Source: a bacterium
GTDB lineage: Bacteria; Patescibacteria; ABY1; JACQRZ01
NCBI GenBank assembly: GCA_030688365.1
Contig: JAUYIE010000021.1
Coordinates: 1-64,000 of the forward strand
Direction: 5' to 3'
Length of the DNA stretch: 64,000 nucleotides
Under the pieces are notes generated by a model that saw only the letters and a list, made by a program, of their open reading frames with translations, was not told where the DNA came from and made no database searches. Shown here one piece after another: positions 41,340 through 50,676 of the stretch. How positions within the stretch are numbered: the stretch's first letter is position 1; the number at the start of each line of letters is the position of its first letter. The position numbers were made by a program, and so were the translations under genes.

Positions 41340-42644
41340 ATGACCCCCGACAAAACAACTAAGATCGTTATCGCCCTTGGTCTTGTCGCGCTTCTTGTTG
41401 CCGCTGGCGGAGTAGGGTATACGTTATATAAAAGTTATCAAGAAAGAGTTATGGAACGTTCTATGCTTGGATTTCCACCAACATATAATTATGATATAGA
41501 AAAGCTAATAGAAAAGACCGACAAACAAACCTATACAAACTCTGATCTTGGTTTTAGTATGCAGTATCCCTCTGCGTGGCCAGTTGCGAGGGATATGGAA
41601 AAGATTGGCGGTAATCTCCGTACCTACATCCATGACGGTAAGTATATGGAAGGATGTTGTTCTGGTGTGCGTCTGGAAGTAATAGATATCGCTGAAAAGA
41701 CATTGTATGAAAAATACTCTGACAAAGAGAACCTCGACATCAAACAATCTTTTACGACGATAAGTCTCGGAAGTATGACAGTAAACGAATATGTACGGAT
41801 TACCCACTATGGCGATGACGAACGAGTAACATTTGTGCCATTAGGAAATAAAACATTAGAAATAGGCCGAGGAGAGAATGATGAGGCGGCGGAACAGATT
41901 GTTAAAAGTTTTGCATTTTTGGCAGTTGGCGCACCGAATCAGTTATTGGGCAAGCCGAAACTTATAGCCAGCGTGAACGATACCGCGCACTCGCAGAAAG
42001 CGCTCTTTACAGAAAGAGCATATGGTACACAAGGCAAATTTGGCATGCTTAACACCTATACCATTACTAAATTAACATTGGCAAAAACAGATTCCACGGG
42101 CTTGGAGCCGGAGATAGAACTGTTGTCTCTGGATAGTAGAACAGCCGATTACAATCCGGACGATGAAGAGTTTGGGGAGTACGCGTTTATAATCGGTAAT
42201 ACCTATTTTTCAAAGAGCGGGACATATTTGGTTACCAGCACCGAAGGTTTTATGAACACACGGACGGATTATCTGATTGATCTTTCCAGGGCGACAAGCA
42301 TGCAAAAAGGCCACCTTGCTCTTTCTTTTGATGAAAAAGATGTCTTGTTTATATCCGGCGATGGTATACGGATGATACCGATCAATAATTTCATGCAGGG
42401 CAAACGTTCAGGCAAGACAGTATTTCAAAGCGAGCTGAATATCACTTATGTCCGGTCGATGGATGCGGATCACATAGCGTTTTTTACCTATTGCAACGGG
42501 AGCAACCCGCCTGAAGATGATGAGTTTACTTACAAAGGAAAAATATATCAGAAGGGGTATTATTCCCTTGATATAAATACGGGACTTCTCATCAAAAAAA
42601 CTATCCCCGATGGGGTAGATCTGCATTCAGGGCTGTGCCAATGA
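41340..42644 (+). CDS. Membrane-anchored protein, paralogous anchor and PsbP-like domain plus beta-rich C-terminus
   Basis: 434 residues from the ATG at 41340, chosen because MTPDKTTKIVIALGLVALLV mirrors the start of the preceding protein; the frame is open further upstream inside that gene. One PsbP-like domain (TYTNSDLGFSMQYPSAWPVA onward, about 60-200) is followed by a beta-rich region (about 200-430), possibly propeller-like. No enzyme motif. Tandem with the 40259 gene and probably produced by duplication. Confidence 0.65.
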   Translation: MTPDKTTKIVIALGLVALLVAAGGVGYTLYKSYQERVMERSMLGFPPTYNYDIEKLIEKTDKQTYTNSDLGFSMQYPSAWPVARDMEKIGGNLRTYIHDGKYMEGCCSGVRLEVIDIAEKTLYEKYSDKENLDIKQSFTTISLGSMTVNEYVRITHYGDDERVTFVPLGNKTLEIGRGENDEAAEQIVKSFAFLAVGAPNQLLGKPKLIASVNDTAHSQKALFTERAYGTQGKFGMLNTYTITKLTLAKTDSTGLEPEIELLSLDSRTADYNPDDEEFGEYAFIIGNTYFSKSGTYLVTSTEGFMNTRTDYLIDLSRATSMQKGHLALSFDEKDVLFISGDGIRMIPINNFMQGKRSGKTVFQSELNITYVRSMDADHIAFFTYCNGSNPPEDDEFTYKGKIYQKGYYSLDINTGLLIKKTIPDGVDLHSGLCQ

Positions 42645-42673
42645 TAAGCATATTATGAATGTTCAAGATCACA

Positions 42674-42701
42674 TTGTACTTTCTCGTGCAGGGTGTATAA
42701 A
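42674..42701 (+). promoter_or_regulatory. Promoter for the 42739 gene
   Basis: TTGTAC (42674-42679), 16-base spacer, TATAAA (42696-42701) with TG before it. Confidence 0.65.
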
Positions 42702-42738
42702 ATAACATCAACAGATATTAATTTGTAAATACTTTGTT

Positions 42739-44934
42739 ATGAAAATAGGTCGTATCATGCTTGCGAGCGTTTTATTGCTTGGAAGTTTTATGTATGCCGG
42801 CAGTTTGTTTGCCGCGACGCAATTTCAAGTTGAAAAAGTGGAGTTGGAAAAAGTCGATGCGATAGGACAGGATGCTGAAGATGTAAGAACATTTCGTATT
42901 TATATCACTGATCCCATAGAGAAAATGACCATTTCGATTTGGGAATATCCGCATACCTCGATTACTGATTCCCCATATATGACAACGACAATAAGCGGTT
43001 CGTCAGGACTTACTATGTACTATGTCAGCCCCGGATGGTTTACAAAGAAACTGAAGCCAAATACTTCCTATACCTACCGTATCACAGCGTACAAACACGA
43101 TGCGACGTCAGATATGAATAACACCTATGAAGGGACATTTACTACGACAAGTTTTAGCCCATTACCTGATTTGACGGTGACGAATGTACAGTACTCTTCA
43201 CCTAGCAACACTACAGGTGAGTCAGGGACTTTGTCTGTGACTATAAAGAATCTTGGTGGTGATTTGACTAGCGGACAGGGCTTGTATAACTGGTACATGA
43301 ATTTTAACGCTCAAGATTTTATTTATGATTTAAGCGCATTTAAGAGCAGTCGAAGCATGCCGACCGTTGCTGATCCTTTGAGTGTGAATGAATCAGTCAC
43401 TTTTTCGTGGGAAGGGACATTTCGTACCGCAGGTAACTTGTATTTACATTTTACTGTGGATAATGCCAATGAATTACGGGAGTTTAATGAAAATAACAAT
43501 ACGCTATCAACGACAGTAACAATTAAAAATAAGACCTCTGTCACACGTCCCGAGATTAGCACATTTAATGTAGGCGACGGGCATGACTATTTGATACAGG
43601 GTAATACTATGAATATACAATGGTCATCAAAGAATGCAGTATATTGTATAGCAACCGGGGATTGGAGTGGAAGAAAGAATGTAAACGGAGTGGAACGTGT
43701 GACGGTGCAGTCGTATGGATACAGGAATTATGGACTGCAATGCTATGACAATGACGGGAATATCAGTATTCCCATAGCGTCAACACTGTTTGCGGGCTCA
43801 ACATTGAACGCGCCAAGACAGGATGGTGACTTACGTGTTTTAGCTACTCCGGTCACAATCACGTCGTCTGGCTCGGTTGAAATTAACACGACCTTTAATC
43901 AGCAACCCGGCGTCGCAATGATTATATTTACAGAAAGCAGTGCCACTCCTTCTCATCAAGTCGTTGTATTCCTTGGACCTGACAAGATAAATGGTTCCAC
44001 GGTAAAGTTTGTGCCACCTCTTCAGGTGAACACTTCATATTTTTATGTTATTACCGCTCAAAGTGGTAATGTGGCCAAAGATGTGGTCGTACACAACGGC
44101 TCGTTGACGACGGCATCTACAGGACAGTTTGAAAATCCTTCCCTAGACAAAAAACCAACAGTATCCATACCCGAAACTAAAAAAGCAATGGATGCCCGAC
44201 AAATCGTTGATATTGAGAAAAAAGCAAGCCAATTGCAAAATAATCAAACGGATCAGCTTCTTGCGGAGTTAAAAGAATTGCGTGATATCGTCAGAGAACA
44301 GCAATCAGAGATTAAGTATCTCAAAAAAGTCTCAACCGACTTGCAAAATCTGAACGAACAAATGAAGCAGGCAGTGACGACATTTGTTACGTATGGCATT
44401 GATGATAATACAAAAAGACTGGGTGCGGGAGAGCGCGCCGCGGTGATCAATTCATATAAGACAGCATTCAATAAATTACCCGAAACAGATGAAGAGTTAC
44501 AAGACTTGTTTCGGATTGCAAATGGTCGTTTCCCTTCCCTGACAAACAAAGATGCGGAAAAAAGAGCAAAAAATGAATTCAGGATGATCTATAAGCGGGT
44601 CGCGAATATGGAAAATGCCAATGATCGCGCGGCAATCACCGTGATGGCATACGGCTTGCGCCAGTCTGCGCAAAACCGGAATCTGAACAGCGAAAGCGCG
44701 GCTATTTCCGTGTTTCAAAGAATATATGGCCATGTACCTCAAAAAACAGAAGAGTGGAACACCATGCAGGCGATCGCGTATTCAGGCGCATCTCGAAATG
44801 CTGACAGGGATAAAGACGGACTTTCTGATGAAGACGAGGCATCCATCGGCACTGATGCGGACAATCCTGATACCGATAGTGATGGACACCCTGACGGGAC
44901 AGAAGTAGATAATGGTTTCAGTCCATTAAAATAA
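42739..44934 (+). CDS. Secreted protein with CARDB-like domain, coiled coil and C-terminal calcium-type repeat
   Basis: 731 residues. Signal peptide (IMLASVLLLGSFMYAGSLFA). A Fn3-like domain (about 25-135) precedes a CARDB-like domain (LPDLTVTNVQYSS...NNTLSTTVTIKN, about 140-260). Further beta domains span about 270-460. A coiled coil at about 490-560 contains LAELKELRDIVREQQSEIKY. A helical region follows. A thrombospondin-3-like motif DRDKDGLSDEDEASIGTDAD and DTDSDGHPDGTEVDNG lies at the very C-terminus. Likely a cell-surface structural or adhesion protein. Confidence 0.75.
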   Translation: MKIGRIMLASVLLLGSFMYAGSLFAATQFQVEKVELEKVDAIGQDAEDVRTFRIYITDPIEKMTISIWEYPHTSITDSPYMTTTISGSSGLTMYYVSPGWFTKKLKPNTSYTYRITAYKHDATSDMNNTYEGTFTTTSFSPLPDLTVTNVQYSSPSNTTGESGTLSVTIKNLGGDLTSGQGLYNWYMNFNAQDFIYDLSAFKSSRSMPTVADPLSVNESVTFSWEGTFRTAGNLYLHFTVDNANELREFNENNNTLSTTVTIKNKTSVTRPEISTFNVGDGHDYLIQGNTMNIQWSSKNAVYCIATGDWSGRKNVNGVERVTVQSYGYRNYGLQCYDNDGNISIPIASTLFAGSTLNAPRQDGDLRVLATPVTITSSGSVEINTTFNQQPGVAMIIFTESSATPSHQVVVFLGPDKINGSTVKFVPPLQVNTSYFYVITAQSGNVAKDVVVHNGSLTTASTGQFENPSLDKKPTVSIPETKKAMDARQIVDIEKKASQLQNNQTDQLLAELKELRDIVREQQSEIKYLKKVSTDLQNLNEQMKQAVTTFVTYGIDDNTKRLGAGERAAVINSYKTAFNKLPETDEELQDLFRIANGRFPSLTNKDAEKRAKNEFRMIYKRVANMENANDRAAITVMAYGLRQSAQNRNLNSESAAISVFQRIYGHVPQKTEEWNTMQAIAYSGASRNADRDKDGLSDEDEASIGTDADNPDTDSDGHPDGTEVDNGFSPLK

Positions 44935-44955
44935 GTATTCTTGCAAAGCGATTAC

Positions 44956-45006
44956 AAAAAGACCCCCTGCAATCCGCCAGCCGGCGAAGGCGGATCGGGT
45001 CTTTTT
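44956..45006 (+). terminator. Long terminator hairpin with CCGCC core
   Basis: AAAAAGACCC (44956-44965) pairs with GGGTCTTTTT (44997-45006); an inner ATCCGCC/GGCGGAT stem encloses AGCCGGCGAA. Confidence 0.88.
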
Positions 45007-45024
45007 CTTTTTGGGGAAATGAGG

Positions 45025-45030
45025 TATACT
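45025..45030 (+). promoter_or_regulatory. -10 element for a probably leaderless NYN-protein mRNA
   Basis: TATACT ending 7 bases before the ATG at 45038. Confidence 0.6.
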
Positions 45031-45037
45031 CTTTGCT

Positions 45038-45541
45038 ATGAAAGAAAATCGCAACAATTATGCGTTTATTGACAGTCAGAATTTGAATTTGAGTATTCGG
45101 CAGATGGGGTGGAGGCTGAATTTTGCTAAATTTCGTCAATACTTAAGCGATAAATATGGGATTACTCATGCATTTTTGTTTATTGGATTTGTACGGGGGA
45201 ACGAGGCTATGTATACTCGTTTGCAGAGAGACGGGTTTATCTGTGTATTTAAACCAACTCTCGAACTGCCTGATGGGAGTGTAAAAGGCAATGTTGATGC
45301 GGAATTGGTACTCCATACGATGATTCAATACCCCCATTTTGAGAAAGCGGTGATTGTCACGGGGGATGGTGATTTTTATTGTTTGGTGGAATATTTACGC
45401 GATCAAGAAAAACTCTTGAAGTTGCTTATTCCCGATAGACATTCATATTCTGGTCTTTTTAAGAGATTGAGTACGCCGGAATACAACATTTTTGATTTTA
45501 TAGATGCCTTGCGTGGAAAGCTTGAATTTATCAAAAAATAA
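45038..45541 (+). CDS. NYN/LabA-like PIN-fold nuclease domain protein
   Basis: 167 residues. NYN-domain acidic residues are visible: YAFIDSQNLNLSI (Asp12), KGNVDAELVLHTM, and AVIVTGDGDFYCLVEYL. These form the PIN-like active site expected to cut RNA with divalent metal. The whole protein is one domain. The -10 element ends 7 bases before the ATG. Confidence 0.85.
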   Translation: MKENRNNYAFIDSQNLNLSIRQMGWRLNFAKFRQYLSDKYGITHAFLFIGFVRGNEAMYTRLQRDGFICVFKPTLELPDGSVKGNVDAELVLHTMIQYPHFEKAVIVTGDGDFYCLVEYLRDQEKLLKLLIPDRHSYSGLFKRLSTPEYNIFDFIDALRGKLEFIKK

Positions 45542-45630
45542 ATAAAAAAGGCTCTTGTCGGGACGGAACCCTTCGAGAACCTCTTTCGTCGTGATGTATA
45601 CAATATACCATACTTACTGAAAATGTCAAT

Positions 45631-48456
45631 ATGTCCAAAGATCAGGAGTTCATACAAATACGCGGTGCGCGTCAGCATAACCTCAAAAATATTGACGTTG
45701 ATATCCCTATCAATTCTTTTACGGTGATTACTGGTTTGTCGGGAAGTGGGAAATCGTCTTTGGCGTTTGATACGCTCTATGCCGAAGGTCAGCGTCGCTA
45801 TGTGGAAAGTTTGTCGGCGTACGCACGGCAGTTTTTGGGTATTATGAATAAGCCGGACGTGGATTCTATCAAAGGTCTTTCACCGGCGATTGCCATAGAA
45901 CAAAAGAAACTGTCTGCCAATCCGCGATCTACCGTCGGGACAGTCACGGAGATATATGACTACTTGCGTTTGCTTTATGCGCGTATCGGTATTCCACACT
46001 GTTATTCGTGTGGAAAACTGATTCGTAAGCAAGATGCACAAAGTATTTCCAAGTCTATCATCTCGGATTACAATGGCGCGCAGATCACTATCTTAGCGCC
46101 ACTCGTGCGGGCGCGTAAAGGAACGTACGAATATCTTTTTGATGATCTCAAACGACAAGGGTTCCGCCGTGTACGCGTTGATGGGGTGTTTTACAATCTC
46201 GGGACGGAAAGTATTATTTTGAAACGTTATGTCGCGCATACTATTGAGGTGGCACTGGATCGACTGGGTGCAGATAGCGATGAAAAATCGCGCATGCAAG
46301 AAGCGGTAGAAAGTGCGTTGAAACTGGGAAATGGATTTATGATTGTGTTGGTAGAGCGTGCAGAGGCAAAGCACAATGTCGGCGGGAAAAAATATGAGGA
46401 AAAAATGTACAGTCAACACTTGGCGTGCATTGATTGCGGACTCAATTTTGAAGAAATGCAACCGCGCATGTTTTCTTTCAACGCACCCCAAGGAGCATGT
46501 CCCGAGTGTCATGGTATCGGTATTATTGAAGAGTTTGAGGAGGAGCTTATCATGCCATTGCCGTCCCGATCTATCATGGAAGGCGGTATCGCGCCGTGGA
46601 GTAAGATCGTGCCCGTACACTGGGACAAGATTGAACGCATGGCAGAATATTACAAGTTTGATCCGTGGACGCCTCTCAAACAATATTCCCGTGATATCAT
46701 CAATCTTTTGTTGTGGGGGGATACAGACACAGAAACGGATCGGCATTATGGACATTTTGAGGGTGTCATTCCGCAACTGAAGCGTATTTACCGTCAGACA
46801 GATTCGGAAGCCATGCGTACGGCTATTCGCAAGTACATGCGCGAGACACAGTGCCCTAGTTGTCAGGGCAACCGTCTGAAAAAAGAAAGCCTCTTTGTAT
46901 ATATTGGTGGAAAAAATATTGTGCAATATACTGAACTGTCTATACGCGAGTGTTTTGACTTTATAGATACGCTAAAGCTGACGGCTACAGAGAAAAAGAT
47001 CGCAGAGACAGTAGTAAAAGAAATCAAAGCGCGGTTGTCGTTTCTCAACAATGTCGGTCTTGATTATTTGTCGCTTGCGCGTACCACAAAAACGCTTTCC
47101 GGTGGAGAATGGCAACGCATTCATCTTGCAACACAGATCGGTTCGGAGTTGCGAGGGGTGATGTATATTTTGGATGAACCGTCCATCGGTCTACACCAGC
47201 GTGATAACGGCAAACTGATTGATACGCTGAAAGGTCTGCGGGATCTGGGTAATAGTGTGATTGTCGTGGAACATGATGAAGATACGATGGCTTCGGCCGA
47301 TCATATCATTGATATTGGTCTAGGTGCGGGCGTACATGGGGGATCGGTGATTGCACAAGGGACATTTGAACAAATAAAAAAGAGTAAAAATTCTCTTACA
47401 GGGCAATACCTTTCCGGTAAAAAGAAAATAGCGATTCCTGATCATCGCCGACCGGCACGGGGATTTTTAACGATAAAAAACGCGCATGGACACAATCTAA
47501 AAAATATTGATGTCAAGATTCCTCTTAGTGTGTTTTGCTGTATTACGGGCGTCTCGGGAAGCGGGAAAAGTACTCTTATCAACGAAACACTCTATCCCGC
47601 GCTTTCAAAATATTTTGGGGAGACGGTGGATGCTCCCGCCAAGCACGATCGTATAGAAGGGCTTGATCAGCTTGATAAGGTCATCACGATTGATCAGTCG
47701 CCAATCGGACGTACTCCGCGTTCCAATCCCGCCACCTACACCGGCGTCTTTACCTATATCCGCGAACTGTTTGCCGCCACCAAAGAAGCACGCGTGCGAG
47801 GGTATCGTGATGGACGTTTTAGTTTTAATGTCTCTGACGGTCGATGTGGCAACTGTGAAGGAGATGGAGTTATTAAGATAGAAATGCATTTTTTGCCTGA
47901 TGTATACATTCCCTGCGAGGTTTGTGGAGGGAAGCGTTACAATGATGAAACTTTGTCGGTGAAATACAAAGACAAAACGATCGCAGATGTGTTGGACATG
48001 ACGGTGGAAGAAGCGCTGGATTTTTTCCGACCAGTGCCGAGGATAAAAAACAAAATGCAGACACTCTATGATGTCGGTTTGAGCTATATCAAGCTGGGAC
48101 AGTCATCAACCACCCTTTCCGGTGGTGAAGCACAACGAGTGAAACTTGCTACCGAACTCGCAAAACGTGATACAGGCAGGACGATGTATCATCTGGACGA
48201 ACCGACGACCGGTCTTCATTTTGACGATATTCAAAAACTTCTTACCGTACTCAATCGTCTGGTGGAGAAAGGAAACTCCGTCATTGTCATTGAACACAAC
48301 CTTGATGTCATAAAAACCGCTGATTATATCATTGATCTTGGTCCCGAAGGCGGACAAGCAGGGGGGAATATTATCGCTGTCGGCAAACCCGAAGAAGTGG
48401 TTAAAATAAAGGAGAGTTATACAGGGCATTTTTTGAAAAAGGTACTGAAGAAGTAA
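45631..48456 (+). CDS. uvrA: Excinuclease ABC subunit A
   Basis: 941 residues. Two ABC ATPase modules: Walker A VITGLSGSGKSSLAFDTLYA and ITGVSGSGKSTLINETLYPA; signatures TLSGGEWQRIHLATQ and TLSGGEAQRVKLATELAK; Walker B YILDEPSIGLHQRD and YHLDEPTTGLHFDD. Zinc modules CYSC/CIDC...CPEC and CGNC...CEVCGGKRYN are intact. It finds bulky DNA lesions and loads UvrB. Full length. Confidence 0.97.
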   Translation: MSKDQEFIQIRGARQHNLKNIDVDIPINSFTVITGLSGSGKSSLAFDTLYAEGQRRYVESLSAYARQFLGIMNKPDVDSIKGLSPAIAIEQKKLSANPRSTVGTVTEIYDYLRLLYARIGIPHCYSCGKLIRKQDAQSISKSIISDYNGAQITILAPLVRARKGTYEYLFDDLKRQGFRRVRVDGVFYNLGTESIILKRYVAHTIEVALDRLGADSDEKSRMQEAVESALKLGNGFMIVLVERAEAKHNVGGKKYEEKMYSQHLACIDCGLNFEEMQPRMFSFNAPQGACPECHGIGIIEEFEEELIMPLPSRSIMEGGIAPWSKIVPVHWDKIERMAEYYKFDPWTPLKQYSRDIINLLLWGDTDTETDRHYGHFEGVIPQLKRIYRQTDSEAMRTAIRKYMRETQCPSCQGNRLKKESLFVYIGGKNIVQYTELSIRECFDFIDTLKLTATEKKIAETVVKEIKARLSFLNNVGLDYLSLARTTKTLSGGEWQRIHLATQIGSELRGVMYILDEPSIGLHQRDNGKLIDTLKGLRDLGNSVIVVEHDEDTMASADHIIDIGLGAGVHGGSVIAQGTFEQIKKSKNSLTGQYLSGKKKIAIPDHRRPARGFLTIKNAHGHNLKNIDVKIPLSVFCCITGVSGSGKSTLINETLYPALSKYFGETVDAPAKHDRIEGLDQLDKVITIDQSPIGRTPRSNPATYTGVFTYIRELFAATKEARVRGYRDGRFSFNVSDGRCGNCEGDGVIKIEMHFLPDVYIPCEVCGGKRYNDETLSVKYKDKTIADVLDMTVEEALDFFRPVPRIKNKMQTLYDVGLSYIKLGQSSTTLSGGEAQRVKLATELAKRDTGRTMYHLDEPTTGLHFDDIQKLLTVLNRLVEKGNSVIVIEHNLDVIKTADYIIDLGPEGGQAGGNIIAVGKPEEVVKIKESYTGHFLKKVLKK

Positions 48457-48522
48457 ATAGGAACCGTATATCTAGCATTTCTTTTGTTATAAGGACAAAA
48501 CTCGTTCATGGAAGGCCAATTC

Positions 48523-48551
48523 TTGACGTTATCCACAGGGCGTGCTATACT
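48523..48551 (+). promoter_or_regulatory. Strong promoter for the RRM protein gene
   Basis: TTGACG (48523-48528), 17-base spacer, TATACT (48546-48551) with extended TGC. Confidence 0.88.
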
Positions 48552-48557
48552 AAGTGT

Positions 48558-48657
48558 TAAATACATTAGTTCGCAAGGTGCAAATCTTTAAGTTTGTACC
48601 CTCCGCGAAGCAACAGTCGACTCAATGTAGGTGAAGAATTTAGTTTTAGTTTATACT
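48558..48657 (+). promoter_or_regulatory. Structured ~100-base 5' leader of the RRM gene
   Basis: From the predicted start at about 48558 to the ATG. TTCGC (48570-48574)/GCGAA (48605-48609) and GGTGCAAA (48577-48584)/TTTGTACC (48593-48600) form a long hairpin with an asymmetric internal loop. No ORF. It may be a cold-responsive or autoregulatory element. Confidence 0.55.
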
Positions 48658-48999
48658 ATGGCAAAAAAATTATACGTTGGAGGTATCAACTTCTCAACGA
48701 CAGACGAAGCACTTCGTGAAGCTTTTTCACAAGCCGGTACCGTAGAGTCCGCAACGATCATCATGGATCGTGATAGCGGTCGCTCAAAAGGTTTCGGTTT
48801 CGTAGAAATGGCAAGCGATGAGCAAGCTACCGCAGCTATTGAAATGTTCAATGGCAAGGAGCTCGACGGCCGACGCCTTACTGTAAGCGAAGCACGCCCA
48901 ATGGGTGAACGCCCAGCTCGCAGTGGAGGCAACAGTTTTGGCGGTGGTCGCAATAGCGGTGGTCGTGGTAACGATTACGGCTCACGCAACCAGTGGTAA
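48658..48999 (+). CDS. RRM-domain glycine-rich RNA-binding protein
   Basis: 113 residues from the ATG at 48658. One RRM with RNP2 KLYVGGI and RNP1 SKGFGFVEM, then a tail rich in Gly, Arg, Ser and Asn (GGNSFGGGRNSGGRGNDYG). Bacterial RRM proteins of this type bind single-stranded RNA and are often induced by cold. The strong promoter and long leader suggest high, regulated expression. Confidence 0.92.
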   Translation: MAKKLYVGGINFSTTDEALREAFSQAGTVESATIIMDRDSGRSKGFGFVEMASDEQATAAIEMFNGKELDGRRLTVSEARPMGERPARSGGNSFGGGRNSGGRGNDYGSRNQW

Positions 49000-49018
49000 T
49001 TCGTTGATTTCGACAGAG

Positions 49019-49055
49019 GCACCCTGTCCGCCAGTAGGCGGAGGGGGTGTTTTTG
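49019..49055 (+). terminator. Terminator after the RRM gene, CCGCC core
   Basis: CACCC/GGGTG outside and TCCGCC/GGCGGA inside with loop AGTA, followed by TTTTT. Confidence 0.82.
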
Positions 49056-49104
49056 TATACGTTGGCGCGCTATACTGATTTTATCCCAAAGGGATACCCT
49101 AGAT

Positions 49105-50664
49105 ATGAAACCATTTTTAAAACAACCCATTCCCACACAGCCCGGTTGTTATTTAATGAAAGATAAAGACAGTACAGTGTTATATGTGGGAAAAGCGAAA
49201 AACCTGCAAAAGCGGGTAGCTTCATATTGGCGCGCGACTGACGAAAAGACCGTCGCGTTGGTATCCGAAATATCTGACATTGAGTTTATTATCACTGGCA
49301 ATGAGGTGGAGGCGTTGATTTTGGAAGCGCAACTTATAAAAAAATATCATCCGCATTATAATATTGACCTCAAGGACGGTCAGCGATATGCGTTTTTGAA
49401 ACTCACAAAAGAAGAATATCCTCGTCTGCAAGTCGCTCGCGCGGTGAAAAATGATGGCAAATATTTTGGCCCGTTTCCTTCAGGAGGTGCTCGAACGGCG
49501 GCCATGAACGCGGCGAACAAGATTTTTGGCCTCTGTAAATACCGTGGGCTCAAAAAGCCGTGCTTGCGGTATCATCTCGGATATTGTCGTGGTGCATGTG
49601 CGGGCCTGATTTCAAAAGAAGAATACGGCGAGATCATCAAAGATGTTGAACGCTTTTTTAATGGCGAATATGCAATATTGATCAAGAAAATACACGAGCA
49701 AATGGCAGATGCATCAAAAGCAGAGCAGTTTGAAAAAGCAAAAATGTATCGAGATCAACTTCTTAATCTTGAAAAGCTTCAAGATCAGAGTGTTTCACGA
49801 CCAAAGTCGTATGATCAAGATGTGGTAAATTATGTTGTGATGGGTGCAAGTATGATTGTGCAGTTGTTTCACTTCGATAAAGGGATTATTTCTGGACGCA
49901 AAGAATATACTTTTGATTTGGATACGTTGATAGTGCAAACACCTCAAGACGCACTGGGTAGTTTTTTACGACAGTATTATGCGAGTCACAATGTACCGCA
50001 AGAGATTGTTGTACCTGATGTATTGCCTGAACAAAAAATCATTGAAGCATTTTTGGTTCATATCGCCGGACGCAAAGTCGTATTGACGGTACCGACACGA
50101 GGTTTGAAGAAAAAACTACTTGCAATGGTGAAAGAAAATTTGACAGTTGGTTTGGGGCAAGGCGGTGGGCAATTGTATGAACTCAAAACCGCGTTGAAAC
50201 TGGATATACTACCAAAGACCATCAATTGTGTTGATATTTCACATTTGGGCGGAACAGAGATGGTCGGTTCGTTGGTACAGTTTCATAATGGCGCGTCAGC
50301 GAAGGGGCAATATAGGAAATTTATTATAAAGCATGGCAAAGGGAATAATGACTTTGCGTCTATGGAGGAAGTGTTGACGCGTTACTTGGAACGCATGAAA
50401 GAAAAGAAAGAAACACTGCCAGATCTATTTGTCGTGGATGGGGGACGAGGACAACTTAATATTGCTATACGCGTATTCGGTGTGCACGGGATAGATATCC
50501 CATTGATCGGTCTTGCGAAACGACTTGAAGAAATATATGTCTCATGGGCGAAATTGCCATTGCGTTTACCGCCAAAAAGCCCTGCACTTCAGTTACTCCG
50601 CGCTCTCCGTGACGAAGCGCACCGATTCGCGATTACATTTCAGAGGAAGAGGAGGAGAGCTTAG
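49105..50664 (+). CDS. uvrC: Excinuclease ABC subunit C lacking the C-terminal HhH domain
   Basis: 519 residues versus about 600 usual. The GIY-YIG domain (GCYLMKDKDSTVLYVGKAKN), cysteine loop (CLRYHLGYCRGACAG), UVR motif (about 190-225) and RNase H-like endonuclease (INCVDISHLGGTEMVGSLVQ, FVVDGGRGQL, RDEAHRFAITFQRKRR) are present. The protein stops directly after the last block, where the HhH2 domain normally follows. The convergent gene leaves no room for it downstream. TATACT at 49071 and AAAGGGA ten bases before the ATG support expression. Confidence 0.94.
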   Translation: MKPFLKQPIPTQPGCYLMKDKDSTVLYVGKAKNLQKRVASYWRATDEKTVALVSEISDIEFIITGNEVEALILEAQLIKKYHPHYNIDLKDGQRYAFLKLTKEEYPRLQVARAVKNDGKYFGPFPSGGARTAAMNAANKIFGLCKYRGLKKPCLRYHLGYCRGACAGLISKEEYGEIIKDVERFFNGEYAILIKKIHEQMADASKAEQFEKAKMYRDQLLNLEKLQDQSVSRPKSYDQDVVNYVVMGASMIVQLFHFDKGIISGRKEYTFDLDTLIVQTPQDALGSFLRQYYASHNVPQEIVVPDVLPEQKIIEAFLVHIAGRKVVLTVPTRGLKKKLLAMVKENLTVGLGQGGGQLYELKTALKLDILPKTINCVDISHLGGTEMVGSLVQFHNGASAKGQYRKFIIKHGKGNNDFASMEEVLTRYLERMKEKKETLPDLFVVDGGRGQLNIAIRVFGVHGIDIPLIGLAKRLEEIYVSWAKLPLRLPPKSPALQLLRALRDEAHRFAITFQRKRRRA

Positions 50665-50676
50665 TATTTGTAGGAT

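Noticed and set aside
50660..50676. A missing HhH domain of UvrC encoded in another frame downstream
   Set aside because: Only a few bases separate the uvrC stop from the convergent gene, so no displaced HhH-coding segment fits.
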